Assembly (NCBI RefSeq): GCF_008327685.1
Contig: NZ_BDDE01000009.1
Span: forward strand, 1 to 64,000
Direction: 5' to 3'
DNA from: Actinomadura sp. K4S16
GTDB lineage: Bacteria > Actinomycetota > Actinomycetes > Streptosporangiales > Streptosporangiaceae
DNA: 64,000 bases
In this document: piece by piece, positions 25,204-34,294 of the stretch
How the letters are laid out: the number at the start of each line of letters is the position of its first letter
Numbering within the stretch: the first letter of the stretch is position 1
Made by a program: the position numbers and the translations under genes
The notes under the pieces: generated by a model
The model's database searches: none
Seen by the model: only the letters and a program-made list of their open reading frames with translations
Told to the model about the DNA's origin: nothing

Positions 25204-25503
25204 ATGAACGCACCCACGTGGGCCGCGTTACTGAAGCGGCTTATGGCGGGGGAAGACCTGGCGGCCACCAAGACTGCTTGGGCGATGCGGCAGATCATGG
25301 CTGACGAGTTCGAGCCCGCTGTTCTCGCCGCGTTCTTGGTGGGGCTGCGCGCGAAGGGCGGGACCGCGCAGGAGATGGCCGGGCTGATCGAGGCCGTCTT
25401 GTCCGCGGCGGTCCCACTGCCACTGAGCTACGACGCCGTCGACGTGGTCGGCATTGGCGGGGACCACGCCCACTGTGCTTCCCCTCGTAGCGTGGAGACC
25501 TGA
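25204..25503 (+). pseudogene. Truncated anthranilate phosphoribosyltransferase-like (TrpD) N-terminus
   Basis: 99 codons cover the helical N-terminal domain of TrpD: TWAALLKRLMAGEDLAATKTAWAMRQIMADE, AAFLVGLRAKGGTAQEMAGLI and then DVVGIGGDHAHC. The last stands where intact enzymes have the phosphate-binding (D)VVGTGGDGxxTxNIST loop. The T to I change and an early stop right after the loop remove the whole catalytic domain. It is a broken copy, not the biosynthetic gene. Confidence 0.7.
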
Positions 25504-25507
25504 GGTG

Positions 25508-25909
25508 TTACCACCTGCGCCACTTGTCAGTGATCTCGTGGCGGGTCAGGCCGTGGCGTCCTGCGAAGGCGTCAACGTTGATGCCGGTCTCGGCGAGCGA
25601 CTCTTCGATGTATTCACAGAGCTGTTCGCGTTCATCGGTCTCATATGCGGCGTCGTCGCAGTCGTCGTTGACCTTGTTGAGGGCAAGCACCACGCGTTCG
25701 ATGGCGGCGAAGATTTCGTCGTCGGTGGGATTGGTCAGGGTTGCGATCTCGCGCTCGAAGGGCTGAAGGACCTCGTCCGTGCGGATTAGCACGGCTTCTG
25801 GGAAGAGCTCTGCCGAGAACGCGCAGTCGTCGTCAAGCTCGCCCGAGGCGATCTGTCGGGCTTCTTCGGCGACGGATCGGCGCCAGTGTTCAGTGGGGCG
25901 AGTGGCCAT
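25508..25909 (-). CDS. Conserved hypothetical protein, acidic
   Basis: About 133 residues from ATG 25909; an ATG at 25939 would add 10. A soluble acidic protein: TEHWRRSVAEEARQIASGEL, DEIFAAIERVVLALNKVNDD, YETDEREQLCEYIEESL and a C-terminal GLTRHEITDKWRRW. The pattern resembles actinomycete hypothetical proteins often found near toxins, and an immunity role is possible but unproven. It is convergent with the TrpD remnant and abuts the integrase tail fragment. Confidence 0.6.
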   Translation of the reverse strand: MATRPTEHWRRSVAEEARQIASGELDDDCAFSAELFPEAVLIRTDEVLQPFEREIATLTNPTDDEIFAAIERVVLALNKVNDDCDDAAYETDEREQLCEYIEESLAETGINVDAFAGRHGLTRHEITDKWRRW

Positions 25910-25935
25910 GTGTCGGACCGTAGCGAACCTCTCCG

Positions 25936-26204
25936 TCATTCCGGTCTGTGATGACTTCTGGGGCTGGTGGTAGTTGGCATGCCGAGGTCGACCGCCGAGT
26001 TGGGCGAGCGCCGGTCAATCTGGGTGATCTTGTCTCGGGTGCCGGTGAGGCTGACTTTGAGGCCTTCGACTTCGCCGAGCCAGCCCTCGCGTTCAGCTTC
26101 GGCGATCCGGGCGATGAGGTTGTTGCGGATCTCCACCAGCCGGTCGCGTTGGGTCAGGTCGGGCCAGAGCATCGGGCAGCGGACGCAGGCTTCTCTGAAC
26201 TAGG
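25936..26204 (-). pseudogene. Integrase C-terminal tail fragment (second copy)
   Basis: Reads EACVRCPMLWPDLTQRDRL, IARIAEAEREGWLGEVEGLK and VSLTGTRDKITQID. This is the Cys-containing and helical tail that follows the catalytic domain in a common group of actinomycete tyrosine recombinases. It is homologous to the tail at 28559-28860 but too diverged to be a recent copy. The catalytic part is absent. Confidence 0.7.
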
Positions 26205-26213
26205 TTTCTCAGC

Positions 26214-26438
26214 TCAGTGAGCATCCCACGGGTCGGCGCGTCGACCCGTGGCCTCGATGTCTGCCTCCTCGCAGGCAACCGTGCGTTGGTATCCGTCGAT
26301 CTTGAGAACGTAGTACGGGGGGTCACCGCGTTCGCTGATCCCAACCACCACGGCGTTGCGTCCTGCGAAGTCGCCCACCCTGCCAGGCGCGCCTTCCTTC
26401 ACGCGGACGATGTCATATTCCTGGAACGCAGCGCTCAT
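26214..26438 (-). CDS. Putative immunity protein for the Ntox17-like toxin
   Basis: 74 residues from ATG 26438, only 7 bp after the toxin stop and on the same strand. A small beta-rich protein: AAFQEYDIVRVKEGAPGRVG, NAVVVGISERGDPPYYVLKI and RTVACEEADIEATG. The pattern is SH3/KOW-like and resembles DUF4926-type immunity proteins. Position right after a polymorphic toxin is the main argument for an immunity role. An upstream in-frame start at 26462 overlaps the toxin gene and is less likely. Confidence 0.65.
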   Translation of the reverse strand: MSAAFQEYDIVRVKEGAPGRVGDFAGRNAVVVGISERGDPPYYVLKIDGYQRTVACEEADIEATGRRADPWDAH

Positions 26439-26445
26439 GGGGTCG

Positions 26446-28407
26446 TTACTCACAGACCACATGGGAGATCTCGCCGCCAGGTGTCACGTTGAGATGTGTA
26501 ATGTTTTTCTTTCTCTCTCGCTCGCACAGCCAGCGGTACCGCCGCTGGTTCTCCTTGGTCAGCTGCACGTCCCACTCGTAGGTCGCGCCCTCGGACAGGG
26601 ACTTTTGGCTGCGTGCTGGCCCCCTGACCCAGACGTTCTCGTGCGCATCACGGAAGCCGGTTCGCCCGTTTAGCGTCCCCTTCGGCAGCCCTTTCGCTTT
26701 CGCCATGTTGTACGAGGTGCCCTCCGGTGGTACGTAGCGTACTTTTCCTCTGGTCGGCAGTTCCTGGTCCTTGAGTAACCCCTTGAGGCCGCACCGCTCC
26801 TGGTCACCGGGCGGTCGGACCACGACGACAGCGGGGCCGGCCTCCACAGACGCGCGTGACGAGAGGTAGGGCGCTGAGGTAACACCGCCGCCATACGTGC
26901 CACCGGCGAAGCTGGCTGGCATGAAGCTGGTCGGCAGATCGCAGTTGGCCGGGCTGTCTTGGATCTCCTCCTTCAGGTCGGTCGCCATCTTCTGGATGTC
27001 GGCGCTGACGACCGCCCGCGCGACGGCCTGGGCTTGAGCGGTGACCTGGTGGTTCTGGTCGGTTCGCGCGTAGTAGGAAACGTTGCAAGACACCCCTGCG
27101 CTGCCATTCGGCGCCATGGAGATCGTGCGCGAGCAGGAACCGGCTGGCCCGCCGTCCAACTGGAAGTTGATCGTAACCTCGGCGGTGACCCGTTGCTTCA
27201 CCCCAAGGTACGGGTTGCTGGACGAAACGAAGTTGCTGATCCGGACGTTCGCCGTGCACCCATAGTTGTTGCACGGCTCTAGGTTGCCGGTACCGCTCGC
27301 GGTGAAGTTCACCTGCGAGTCGACGGAACTCTTCAGATCCTGGACCTTGCTCTGGAGGTCGTTAATGAACTTCTTCGCCTGCTCCTGCGTAAGCCCCGTC
27401 AGGTCGAGCTGGAACCCGCCGCTCGAAGCTGGCCGCAGCGGCGACACAGCGGGCTGGAACGTGAGCTCGTCACCGGTGCCCATTGCGCCGGGCGTCGCAG
27501 AACCTCCAGAGCCGGAGCCGCCGCTCGTGCCCGACGATGTCGCTTCGATGCGGACGATGCGCTGTGGGGCGGCGGCCGTCACGTATACCGTGCCGGCTGG
27601 CACGGTGACCTGTCGTGCCTGCACGCCGTCGACAGTCGTCACCGGGCCAGCCGTGATCTGGTGGTCGCGCACCGCAGCTCTCACCTGCTGGGCCAGCTTC
27701 GTCGGCGCAAGCGCCGCCGATAAGTCGAAGCCCAACTTGCTGATCGGCACCCTGACCCAGCGCTTGGCGTACTTTTTCAGCGAGCTATTCGGCGCACCAT
27801 TAGCCACCCAATAGCTCTCACCGGCCTTCAGGAACGTCTTCGCATCAACGGCCATCAGCTGGATCTCGGCGCCGTCGACCGTCAACGTGCCGTACGTCGA
27901 GCCCTTGTATGTCATCTTGATGTCAATATGGATCTGCTCGCCCGAGGCCCCCGTAAGCGTGCCCTCGTAATGCGCCGCCGGCAGGTTCGACAGGTGGGTT
28001 GCGGCCCTGCTGAGCTGCGTCGCAGCTACGTCGACCGCGTCCGTCTTCTTCGTGGTCGGCTTCGGCTTATCGGAGCCTCCGGGGTTCACCAGCACCAAGG
28101 CAAGGACGACGATGCTGAGAACCACACCCACCGCGATCCCACCGAGCACGATAGCTCGACGCCGGGGGCTGCCGGGCATGCCGAGGAGAGAGGGGGCACC
28201 GGGAGTCGGCTCGTACGGACCATACGGCGGTGGTCCAACGGGCGGCGGACTGCCCGGCGGTGGCGGACCGGGCCGCGGTGGACCGCTCGGCGGAGGCGGT
28301 ATCGGTATCGGCGGCCCGGAACCGGGTGGCCGCGCATCGCCGGCCTGTCGCGGCGGGGGTGGCGCCGATCCAGCTGGTCGCGAGGTCTCGTCCGGCCCCT
28401 CACTCAT
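26446..28407 (-). CDS. Membrane-anchored polymorphic toxin with Ntox17-like C-terminus
   Basis: 653 residues from ATG 28407. Layout: a 90-residue Pro/Gly-rich cytoplasmic tail (SGPPRPGPPPPGSPPPVGPP); one transmembrane helix (RRAIVLGGIAVGVVLSIVVL); a LppX/LprG-like extracellular domain (HYEGTLTGASGEQIHIDIKM; WVRVPISKLG); a Ser/Gly linker; a second domain with paired Cys; and a C-terminal 100 residues reading KVRYVPPEG, FRDAHENVWVRGPARS, TYEWDVQL, HLNVTPGGEISHVV. That last block matches the polymorphic toxin type 17 signature (W(V/I)RGPSR..EWDVQL...HLNV). The activity of Ntox17 is not established; nuclease activity is often assumed. Its immunity candidate follows directly. Export is probably Sec or type VII. 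Confidence 0.8.
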   Translation of the reverse strand: MSEGPDETSRPAGSAPPPPRQAGDARPPGSGPPIPIPPPPSGPPRPGPPPPGSPPPVGPPPYGPYEPTPGAPSLLGMPGSPRRRAIVLGGIAVGVVLSIVVLALVLVNPGGSDKPKPTTKKTDAVDVAATQLSRAATHLSNLPAAHYEGTLTGASGEQIHIDIKMTYKGSTYGTLTVDGAEIQLMAVDAKTFLKAGESYWVANGAPNSSLKKYAKRWVRVPISKLGFDLSAALAPTKLAQQVRAAVRDHQITAGPVTTVDGVQARQVTVPAGTVYVTAAAPQRIVRIEATSSGTSGGSGSGGSATPGAMGTGDELTFQPAVSPLRPASSGGFQLDLTGLTQEQAKKFINDLQSKVQDLKSSVDSQVNFTASGTGNLEPCNNYGCTANVRISNFVSSSNPYLGVKQRVTAEVTINFQLDGGPAGSCSRTISMAPNGSAGVSCNVSYYARTDQNHQVTAQAQAVARAVVSADIQKMATDLKEEIQDSPANCDLPTSFMPASFAGGTYGGGVTSAPYLSSRASVEAGPAVVVVRPPGDQERCGLKGLLKDQELPTRGKVRYVPPEGTSYNMAKAKGLPKGTLNGRTGFRDAHENVWVRGPARSQKSLSEGATYEWDVQLTKENQRRYRWLCERERKKNITHLNVTPGGEISHVVCE

Positions 28408-28558
28408 CGAGCTACCCACCTCGCCGCCACCCTTCCCCAGACCCTTCCGTCCCCGAATTTCTCCATTGGGACGGTACGACGCAGACTGGCGTTCCAACCC
28501 GACACTACAGCTGATCGCCACTAGTCGCTTACTTACCGCTACGGCCGTACGGTATTAC

Positions 28559-29330
28559 CTACGGCGAGGCACATCCGTGAGGGTTGTCTGTAGCGGCGGG
28601 CGGGGTGGCGACGGAGCGGCCCGCGATTTCGGGGAAGGCGGGTATGCCGAGCTGGACCGCTTCGCCCTGGCGTCGCAGGGTCGCCTCGATCTGGGCGAGC
28701 TTGTCCTTGGTGCCGGCGAGGCTGACCATCAGGCTCTCGATTTCGCCGAGCCAGCCTTGTTGTTCGGCTTCGGCGATGCGGTCGTGCAGGTTGGCGCGGA
28801 TCTCTTCCAGCCGACCGCGCTGGGCGGGGTCCGGCCTCAGAAGTGAGCACCTGACACAAGCGTGCTCATGGACGCAGGGCGAAGCGAACGCGCGGGCGCA
28901 GGTGCCCCACGGACACCTTCCGCTTCTCGAAGTGCGCCAAGAACGCGTCCCACTCTTCGTCGGTCGGCGTACGGTATTCCTCGCTGGGCCGGGTGGCGCG
29001 GCGGCGGGCGATGAACGCCCGGTGTGCCTCGATCGCTTCGGCGGGGTAAACGGCCTTGTATCTGATCGTGGTCTCGATGTTCTTGTGGCCGCAGATGATC
29101 TGGGCGATGTGCGGTGGCAGGCCGTTCATGATGGCGTCAGTTACAAAGATCCTGCGGAAGTCGTGTGGCGAGAACATGAGCGGGTCGCCGGCGGCGTCGG
29201 TCAGCCCGGTCGCGGCCGCGTCGTACTCCTCGACCATCCGCAACTTGTAGGCGGCACTGAAGGTCCGCCGTTTGGGCCGGCCGGTCCGCGGCCCGTCACC
29301 GGAAGGAAGATCGTGGCTGGTCATCGTCAC
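28559..29330 (-). pseudogene. Chimeric, frameshifted tyrosine integrase with IS3 OrfA start
   Basis: The first 38 or so codons (RPKRRTFSAAYKLRMVEEYDA) are the N-terminus of an IS3-type OrfA. They join in frame to the catalytic end of a tyrosine recombinase: FSPHDFRRIFVTDAIMNG (HxxR), QIICGHKNIETTIRY (H and the Tyr nucleophile) and TPTDEEWDAFLAHFEKRKV. A single extra G near 28,905 shifts the frame into a stop at 28866. One frame over, the normal tail continues (GTCARAFASPCVHEHACVRC; IAEAEQQGWLGEIESL) to 28559. The N-terminal DNA-binding half of the integrase is lost. Confidence 0.8.
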
Positions 29331-29386
29331 TCTGCTCAGTACCCGTTCTCGCCCTGTCTACATCAGTTAGGGAACTTCATCCCCTC

Positions 29387-32300
29387 GTGTCCCATCTGAG
29401 CCTGACACGGAGGGATCCCGCGCGCACCACCACCTACACCTACAACGTCCAAAGCCTCCCCGAGACCGTCACCGACGCTGAAGGCGGCCAGCAGACCTAC
29501 GGCTACGACGACACCGGCGCGCGAACGAGCCTCACCGACGAACGCGGCACCAAGTACACCTTCGGCTACACCCTCCGAGGCGAGCTGGCCACCCGCACCC
29601 TCAAGGACTGGACGGGCAACCCCAACAACCCCACCCCCGCCACCGACGTCGTCCTGGACTCCTACGCCTACGACCCCGGCGGACGCCTCGCCTCCCGCAC
29701 CGACGCGATGGGCCGCACCCTGGCCTACACCTACTACGGCGACGACCGCCTCGCACAGATCACCGCGCAAGGCGCCAAGCTCAACGATTCCACGACACCC
29801 CAGGATGTCCCCCTGGAGTCGCGCGTCTACGACGGCGCAGGACACCTCACATCCCAGGTCATCGGCGGAACCCAACGCACCGACCATGAATACGACGAGA
29901 CCGGGCAACTCGTCGCCACGATCGTGGACCCGGACGGCGCCGCCCGCCGAACCGACTACGGCTTCGACCCGGACAACAACATCGTCCGAACCGTCCGCAC
30001 CGGTGCCGACTCCGAACGCACCGAGACCACCACCTACGCCTACGACCCGATGAACCTGCCCGTCCGGATGACGGTCCAGAACGGCGACACCGACCTGGTC
30101 ACCACCTACAAGCGCGACCAGCGAGGCATGGTCACCGAGGTCGTGGAACCGCGCGGCAACGCCGAAGGCGCCACACCGGCCGACTACACCACCACCCTCG
30201 GCTACGACGCCGGCGGACGCCTGACCCAGATGCAGCAGCCCCCGGTGCAAGTGGAGCAGAACGGCCAGACCGCGACCACTGCCCGCCCGGCCGTGCACTA
30301 CGGCTACAACAACGCAGGCGAACAGACCCAGGTCACCGACCCCCTCGGGCGCACCACCACGACCGCCTACGACAAGGCCGGGCGGCCGACTTCGATCACC
30401 AGCCCCGCCTACACCCCGCCCACCGGGACCCAGGTCACCCCGGCCACCACCATGCACTACAACGCAGCCGGGCAGCTCACCGAGACGACCGACGCCCGCA
30501 ACAACACCACCCGGCTGCGCTACGACGCCCTCGGAAACGCCGTCCGGCTCGAAGAACCCCAGCTCAGCACCGAAAACCAGCCCGGCACCTGGCTGGCCGA
30601 GTACGACCTGGCCGGTGAGCAACTCGCGGTCACCAACCCGGTCGGCGCCCGAACCGAGTCGACCTACGACGACCTCGGACGCCAGATCACCGCCACCGAG
30701 ATCGACCGCTACCCCGCCCCCGCCGCCTACACCACCAAGTACGCCTATGACCCGGCCGGGAACCTGACTTCCCGAACCCGCCCCGCAGGCGACACCACCA
30801 CCTACACACCCAACGGCGCCGGCGATATCACCGCCATCACCGACCCGGCGCAGCACACCACCACCCTCGACTACGACCTTGCGGGCCGCATCACCAAGGT
30901 CACCGACCCCCGCGGCGCGAGCACCCTCGCCGAGTTCGACCCCGCCGGCCGGATGACCCAAACCAAGGACCTCGACCCGTCCGGCACCGTCCTGCGGACC
31001 TTCGGCTTCGGCTACGACGCCGCCGACAACCGCACCAGCGAAACCACACCCGAAGGCCACACCACACACCGCACCTACGACGCAGCCGGACGCCTGACCC
31101 AACTCACCGAACCGACCTCGGCCACCAGCACCATCGAAACGACCTTCGGATACGACGCAGCCGGACAGCAGACCCGACTCACCGACGGCCGCGGCAACGC
31201 CACCATCACCACCTACAACACCCTCGACCTCCCCGAAAAGGTCATCGAGCCACGCACCTCCGCGCACAACGACGACGCCGACCGCACCTGGACCACCAGC
31301 TACGACGCGGTCGGCAACCCCGTCCAGGTCGCCAAGCCCGGCGGCGTCACCCTCACCCGGACCTTCGACGAACTCGGCCGGCTCACCAAACAGACCGGAG
31401 CAGGCGCCGAGACGTCCACCCCCGATACCCGCTTCGGATACGACCTCGCAGGCAACCGGCTCCGCGTCTCGGCGCCCGGCAACGACACCCTGTTCACCTA
31501 CAACGACCGCGGCCTGCCCCTGACCAGCATCAGCGCAGGCGACAAGACCACACAGTTCGGCTACGACCCCAACGGCAGGCTCACCCAGCGCACCGACCCG
31601 GCCGGCACCACCACGACCACCTGGAACGGCCAGGACCAGATAGCCACCACCACCGACACCATCACCGGCGGCACCGACACCCGCACCTACGACGACGCCG
31701 GACGTCTCACCGACATCGCCACCCAATACGGGACCACCACCGCACACCGCACCTACGGCTACGACGACCTGGACCGCCTCACCACCGACCAGCTCAAGTC
31801 ACCCGACGGCGCCCTCCTGGCCTCCATCGCCTACGGCTACGACCTCGACGACCACCTGACCAGCAAAACCACCACCGGCACCGCCGGCGCAGGCAACAAC
31901 ACCTACGGCTACGACGACGCCGGACGCCTTACGTCCTGGACAGACCCCCAAGGCCAGCAGACCGAATACGGCTGGGACGCCGCCGGCAACCGGACCAAGG
32001 CCGGCCCCACCACCTACACCTACGACGAACGCAACCGCCTCACCTCCGACGGCACCCACACCTACACCTACACCGCCCGAGGCACCCTCACTTCCGACGG
32101 CACCTCCACTCCCGTGTGGGACGCCTTCGACCGCCTCACCGCAGACGGCGCAGCCAGCTACGGCTACGACGGCCTCGACCGCGTCGCGACCCGAACTCAG
32201 GGCTCGGCCACCAGCACTTTCCTGTACGCCACCGACCAGAACGACCTCACCGCGATTCTCGACGGATCAGGCGCCCTGACCTCCGGCTACCAGCGCACCC

Positions 32301-33754
32301 CCGACGGCGACCTGCTCGGCCTCCGCCAGAACAGCCAGTCCTACCGCGCCTACTCCGATCGACACGACGACCTCACCGCCCTATACGACCAGGGCACCAC
32401 CACCCTGAACGGCTCCACCGCCTACGATCCCGCCGGCCAGCCCACCGCCACCAGCGGCACCACCAGCCTCATCGGCTACCAAGGCGAATACACCGAACCG
32501 GGTAGCGGCCGCGTCAACATGGCCGCCCGCTGGTACACCCCCGGCACCGCCAACTTCGCCAGCCGCGACGACTGGACCCTCAACCCCGACCCCAGCGTCC
32601 AAGCCAACCGCTACACCTACGCCAACGCAGCACCCCTCGACGCCACCGACCCCACCGGCCACCTGCAATGCTCCAGATCGAGTTCGCTTGCGGCCAACCT
32701 GATCGCTTGCCCTGTAGATTACGGAACAAAAGGCGCGAAAAAGGGTATAAAATTCGGTTTGCGCCGCAATGGAGTGGTCCTGGCGGGCACAATTTTCTGG
32801 AGCATCCTCTCATCGGGGAGACTCGCCTCTGACGACACGATCTGCGGCAAACCTCATTGTCCCAACTCGCCCTGGATCGGGCCCCCGGACGGGGAAACGT
32901 GGACGCCAATCAATTATTCGGGAAACCGCGGAACCGGTGCACCCGTGCGAGCGGCGCCGCCGCGTCCGACGCCGGCGCAGATCCAGAAAAAGCAGGCCGA
33001 ATGGGCGCGCGACCACCCTAAACCCCGACCGCCGATGGTCAACACAGTCACCCAGGAACAGTTGGATGCGATACGGGACCGCGTAGAGGGCAAGGTTGAG
33101 ATCAAAGTCGCGGTCAACGACCCGACTCCGATCCTGTCGCCCATCGACAGGAACAGACCGAGTCAGAACGCGAGACCGCAAACCCAGACGAGTTCCCCCG
33201 GCTCTTCTTCGCCGTCCGGATTCGACAATGATGAGGACGGATGCGTTCCGGTCAAGGATTACGGTCCTCCGGTCACAGCGGATCCCATCGGTCGACCCCA
33301 AGGAATCCATGCTAGATTCTGTAGTAAAGCTGACCTTAAGGGAGGCGAGCCTGCAGACAAGCGCATTTTCCCGCCGGGTTGGCCTGAGAAAAATGGGCGC
33401 AGCGCTAATCCAAAGGATGGGAAGGCCTATCGTTACTCAAGATGCCATCTGTTGGCTGACCAACTCGGCGGCGATGGCCGACTGCACGAAAACCTCTTCA
33501 CGTGTATTCATTCTCCATTGAACGACCCGAATATGAAGAAGCTGGAGAATCAGGTCGCGGCAGCTGTAAAGCGCGGAGAAATCGTGGACTACACTGTCAC
33601 ACCTATCTATCGCCGTGGCCAGGCGATGCCAAGCATGATCCGGATGACCGCGCGAGGGCGAACGAAGGACAACCTGCCGGGCCTCAGTTTTGATAGATGC
33701 TTGGGAAATAGTCGGAAAGGATGGGTCACTAATGGCGGAGTTTGCCGACCTTGA
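29387..33754 (+). CDS. RHS-repeat toxin with DNA/RNA non-specific endonuclease tip (5'-truncated)
   Basis: 1455 residues. About 1,080 residues are YD repeats (for example YGYDDTGARTSLTDERG, YDPGGRLASRTDAMGR). The RHS core end follows: GYQGEYTEPGSGRVNMAARW ... RYTYANAAPLDATDPTGH. After PTGH comes a linker with a hydrophobic patch and a C-terminal nuclease: YRYSRCHLLADQLGG, NLFTCIHSPLNDPNMKKLEN, VTPIYRRGQAMPSMI. This is the EndA/NucA-like Endonuclease_NS_2 pattern, with the catalytic His in SRCHLLAD where DRGHLIA is usual. The frame opens directly in repeats at GTG 29387 with no secretion domain, so the 5' end has been lost. Contact-dependent killing of competitors is the family role; this copy may be silent unless restored by recombination. 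Confidence 0.88.
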   Translation: MSHLSLTRRDPARTTTYTYNVQSLPETVTDAEGGQQTYGYDDTGARTSLTDERGTKYTFGYTLRGELATRTLKDWTGNPNNPTPATDVVLDSYAYDPGGRLASRTDAMGRTLAYTYYGDDRLAQITAQGAKLNDSTTPQDVPLESRVYDGAGHLTSQVIGGTQRTDHEYDETGQLVATIVDPDGAARRTDYGFDPDNNIVRTVRTGADSERTETTTYAYDPMNLPVRMTVQNGDTDLVTTYKRDQRGMVTEVVEPRGNAEGATPADYTTTLGYDAGGRLTQMQQPPVQVEQNGQTATTARPAVHYGYNNAGEQTQVTDPLGRTTTTAYDKAGRPTSITSPAYTPPTGTQVTPATTMHYNAAGQLTETTDARNNTTRLRYDALGNAVRLEEPQLSTENQPGTWLAEYDLAGEQLAVTNPVGARTESTYDDLGRQITATEIDRYPAPAAYTTKYAYDPAGNLTSRTRPAGDTTTYTPNGAGDITAITDPAQHTTTLDYDLAGRITKVTDPRGASTLAEFDPAGRMTQTKDLDPSGTVLRTFGFGYDAADNRTSETTPEGHTTHRTYDAAGRLTQLTEPTSATSTIETTFGYDAAGQQTRLTDGRGNATITTYNTLDLPEKVIEPRTSAHNDDADRTWTTSYDAVGNPVQVAKPGGVTLTRTFDELGRLTKQTGAGAETSTPDTRFGYDLAGNRLRVSAPGNDTLFTYNDRGLPLTSISAGDKTTQFGYDPNGRLTQRTDPAGTTTTTWNGQDQIATTTDTITGGTDTRTYDDAGRLTDIATQYGTTTAHRTYGYDDLDRLTTDQLKSPDGALLASIAYGYDLDDHLTSKTTTGTAGAGNNTYGYDDAGRLTSWTDPQGQQTEYGWDAAGNRTKAGPTTYTYDERNRLTSDGTHTYTYTARGTLTSDGTSTPVWDAFDRLTADGAASYGYDGLDRVATRTQGSATSTFLYATDQNDLTAILDGSGALTSGYQRTPDGDLLGLRQNSQSYRAYSDRHDDLTALYDQGTTTLNGSTAYDPAGQPTATSGTTSLIGYQGEYTEPGSGRVNMAARWYTPGTANFASRDDWTLNPDPSVQANRYTYANAAPLDATDPTGHLQCSRSSSLAANLIACPVDYGTKGAKKGIKFGLRRNGVVLAGTIFWSILSSGRLASDDTICGKPHCPNSPWIGPPDGETWTPINYSGNRGTGAPVRAAPPRPTPAQIQKKQAEWARDHPKPRPPMVNTVTQEQLDAIRDRVEGKVEIKVAVNDPTPILSPIDRNRPSQNARPQTQTSSPGSSSPSGFDNDEDGCVPVKDYGPPVTADPIGRPQGIHARFCSKADLKGGEPADKRIFPPGWPEKNGRSANPKDGKAYRYSRCHLLADQLGGDGRLHENLFTCIHSPLNDPNMKKLENQVAAAVKRGEIVDYTVTPIYRRGQAMPSMIRMTARGRTKDNLPGLSFDRCLGNSRKGWVTNGGVCRP

Positions 33755-34286
33755 GGCCCTCATCGGGCCGCCTGAATTCTCTCCTCCTCGCGTGCAGTGG
33801 GATCGACTCGAATCTGAACTCGGGATCGCCTTTCCTGCCGATTTCAAGCGGCTGGCGAATATGTATCCCTCGCTCAAATTCGACGACTTTCTCGGATTGT
33901 TCAACCCGGGCTTTCCGAGTGACCCAAGCATGGCGGCCAGAGAATTCATGGATGTGTTGAAGCCTCTTCGCCTCCGGCTTGAGGGGGAGCAGTGGATAGA
34001 TGTGGTTGATTCCTCTGGAAATCGATCAACCATGCCACCCTATCCAATATATCCGCAACATCGCGGCGTCCTGCAATGGGGCATGACAGATAATGGGGAT
34101 CGATGTCTATGGCTAACGCGAGGCGAGCCTGATGACTGGACGATAATTATTGAGCGAGGTTTGTGGTGGCATTTTCCGGGTGGGCTTGTTGATTTCTTGG
34201 TCGGAATTCTTCGACGTCAAATTAGATGCCCGCTCTTTCCGGAGGATTTTCCTGAGAGTGTGAGCGTGATACAGAGTCTCGATTAA
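33732..34286 (+). CDS. SMI1/KNR4 (SUKH) family immunity protein
   Basis: 184 residues from ATG 33732, which overlaps the RHS stop by 23 bp and has GGAAAGG about 9 nt upstream; ATG 33690 is less likely. The SUKH start is clear: LIGPPEFSPPRVQWDRLESE, LGIAFPADFKRLANMYPSLK and FDDFLGLFNPGF. WIIIE-like strands and GLVDFLVGIL follow. SUKH proteins neutralise toxin nucleases by direct binding. Overlap with the RHS-nuclease gene and lower GC mark it as the cognate immunity gene of the same cassette. Confidence 0.88.
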   Translation: MAEFADLEALIGPPEFSPPRVQWDRLESELGIAFPADFKRLANMYPSLKFDDFLGLFNPGFPSDPSMAAREFMDVLKPLRLRLEGEQWIDVVDSSGNRSTMPPYPIYPQHRGVLQWGMTDNGDRCLWLTRGEPDDWTIIIERGLWWHFPGGLVDFLVGILRRQIRCPLFPEDFPESVSVIQSLD

Positions 34287-34294
34287 CTTCTAAG

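Noticed and set aside
28200..28380. Short repeated units suggesting a CRISPR array
   Set aside because: The repetition comes from Pro/Gly codons in the toxin's proline-rich tail. There are no constant repeats with unique spacers, and no cas genes in the window.
29363..31747. Long Gly/Val-rich open frame (794 codons) on the minus strand
   Set aside because: It lies exactly opposite the RHS repeats. Its composition is the reverse image of Tyr/Thr/Asp-rich codons, with no motif or ribosome site.
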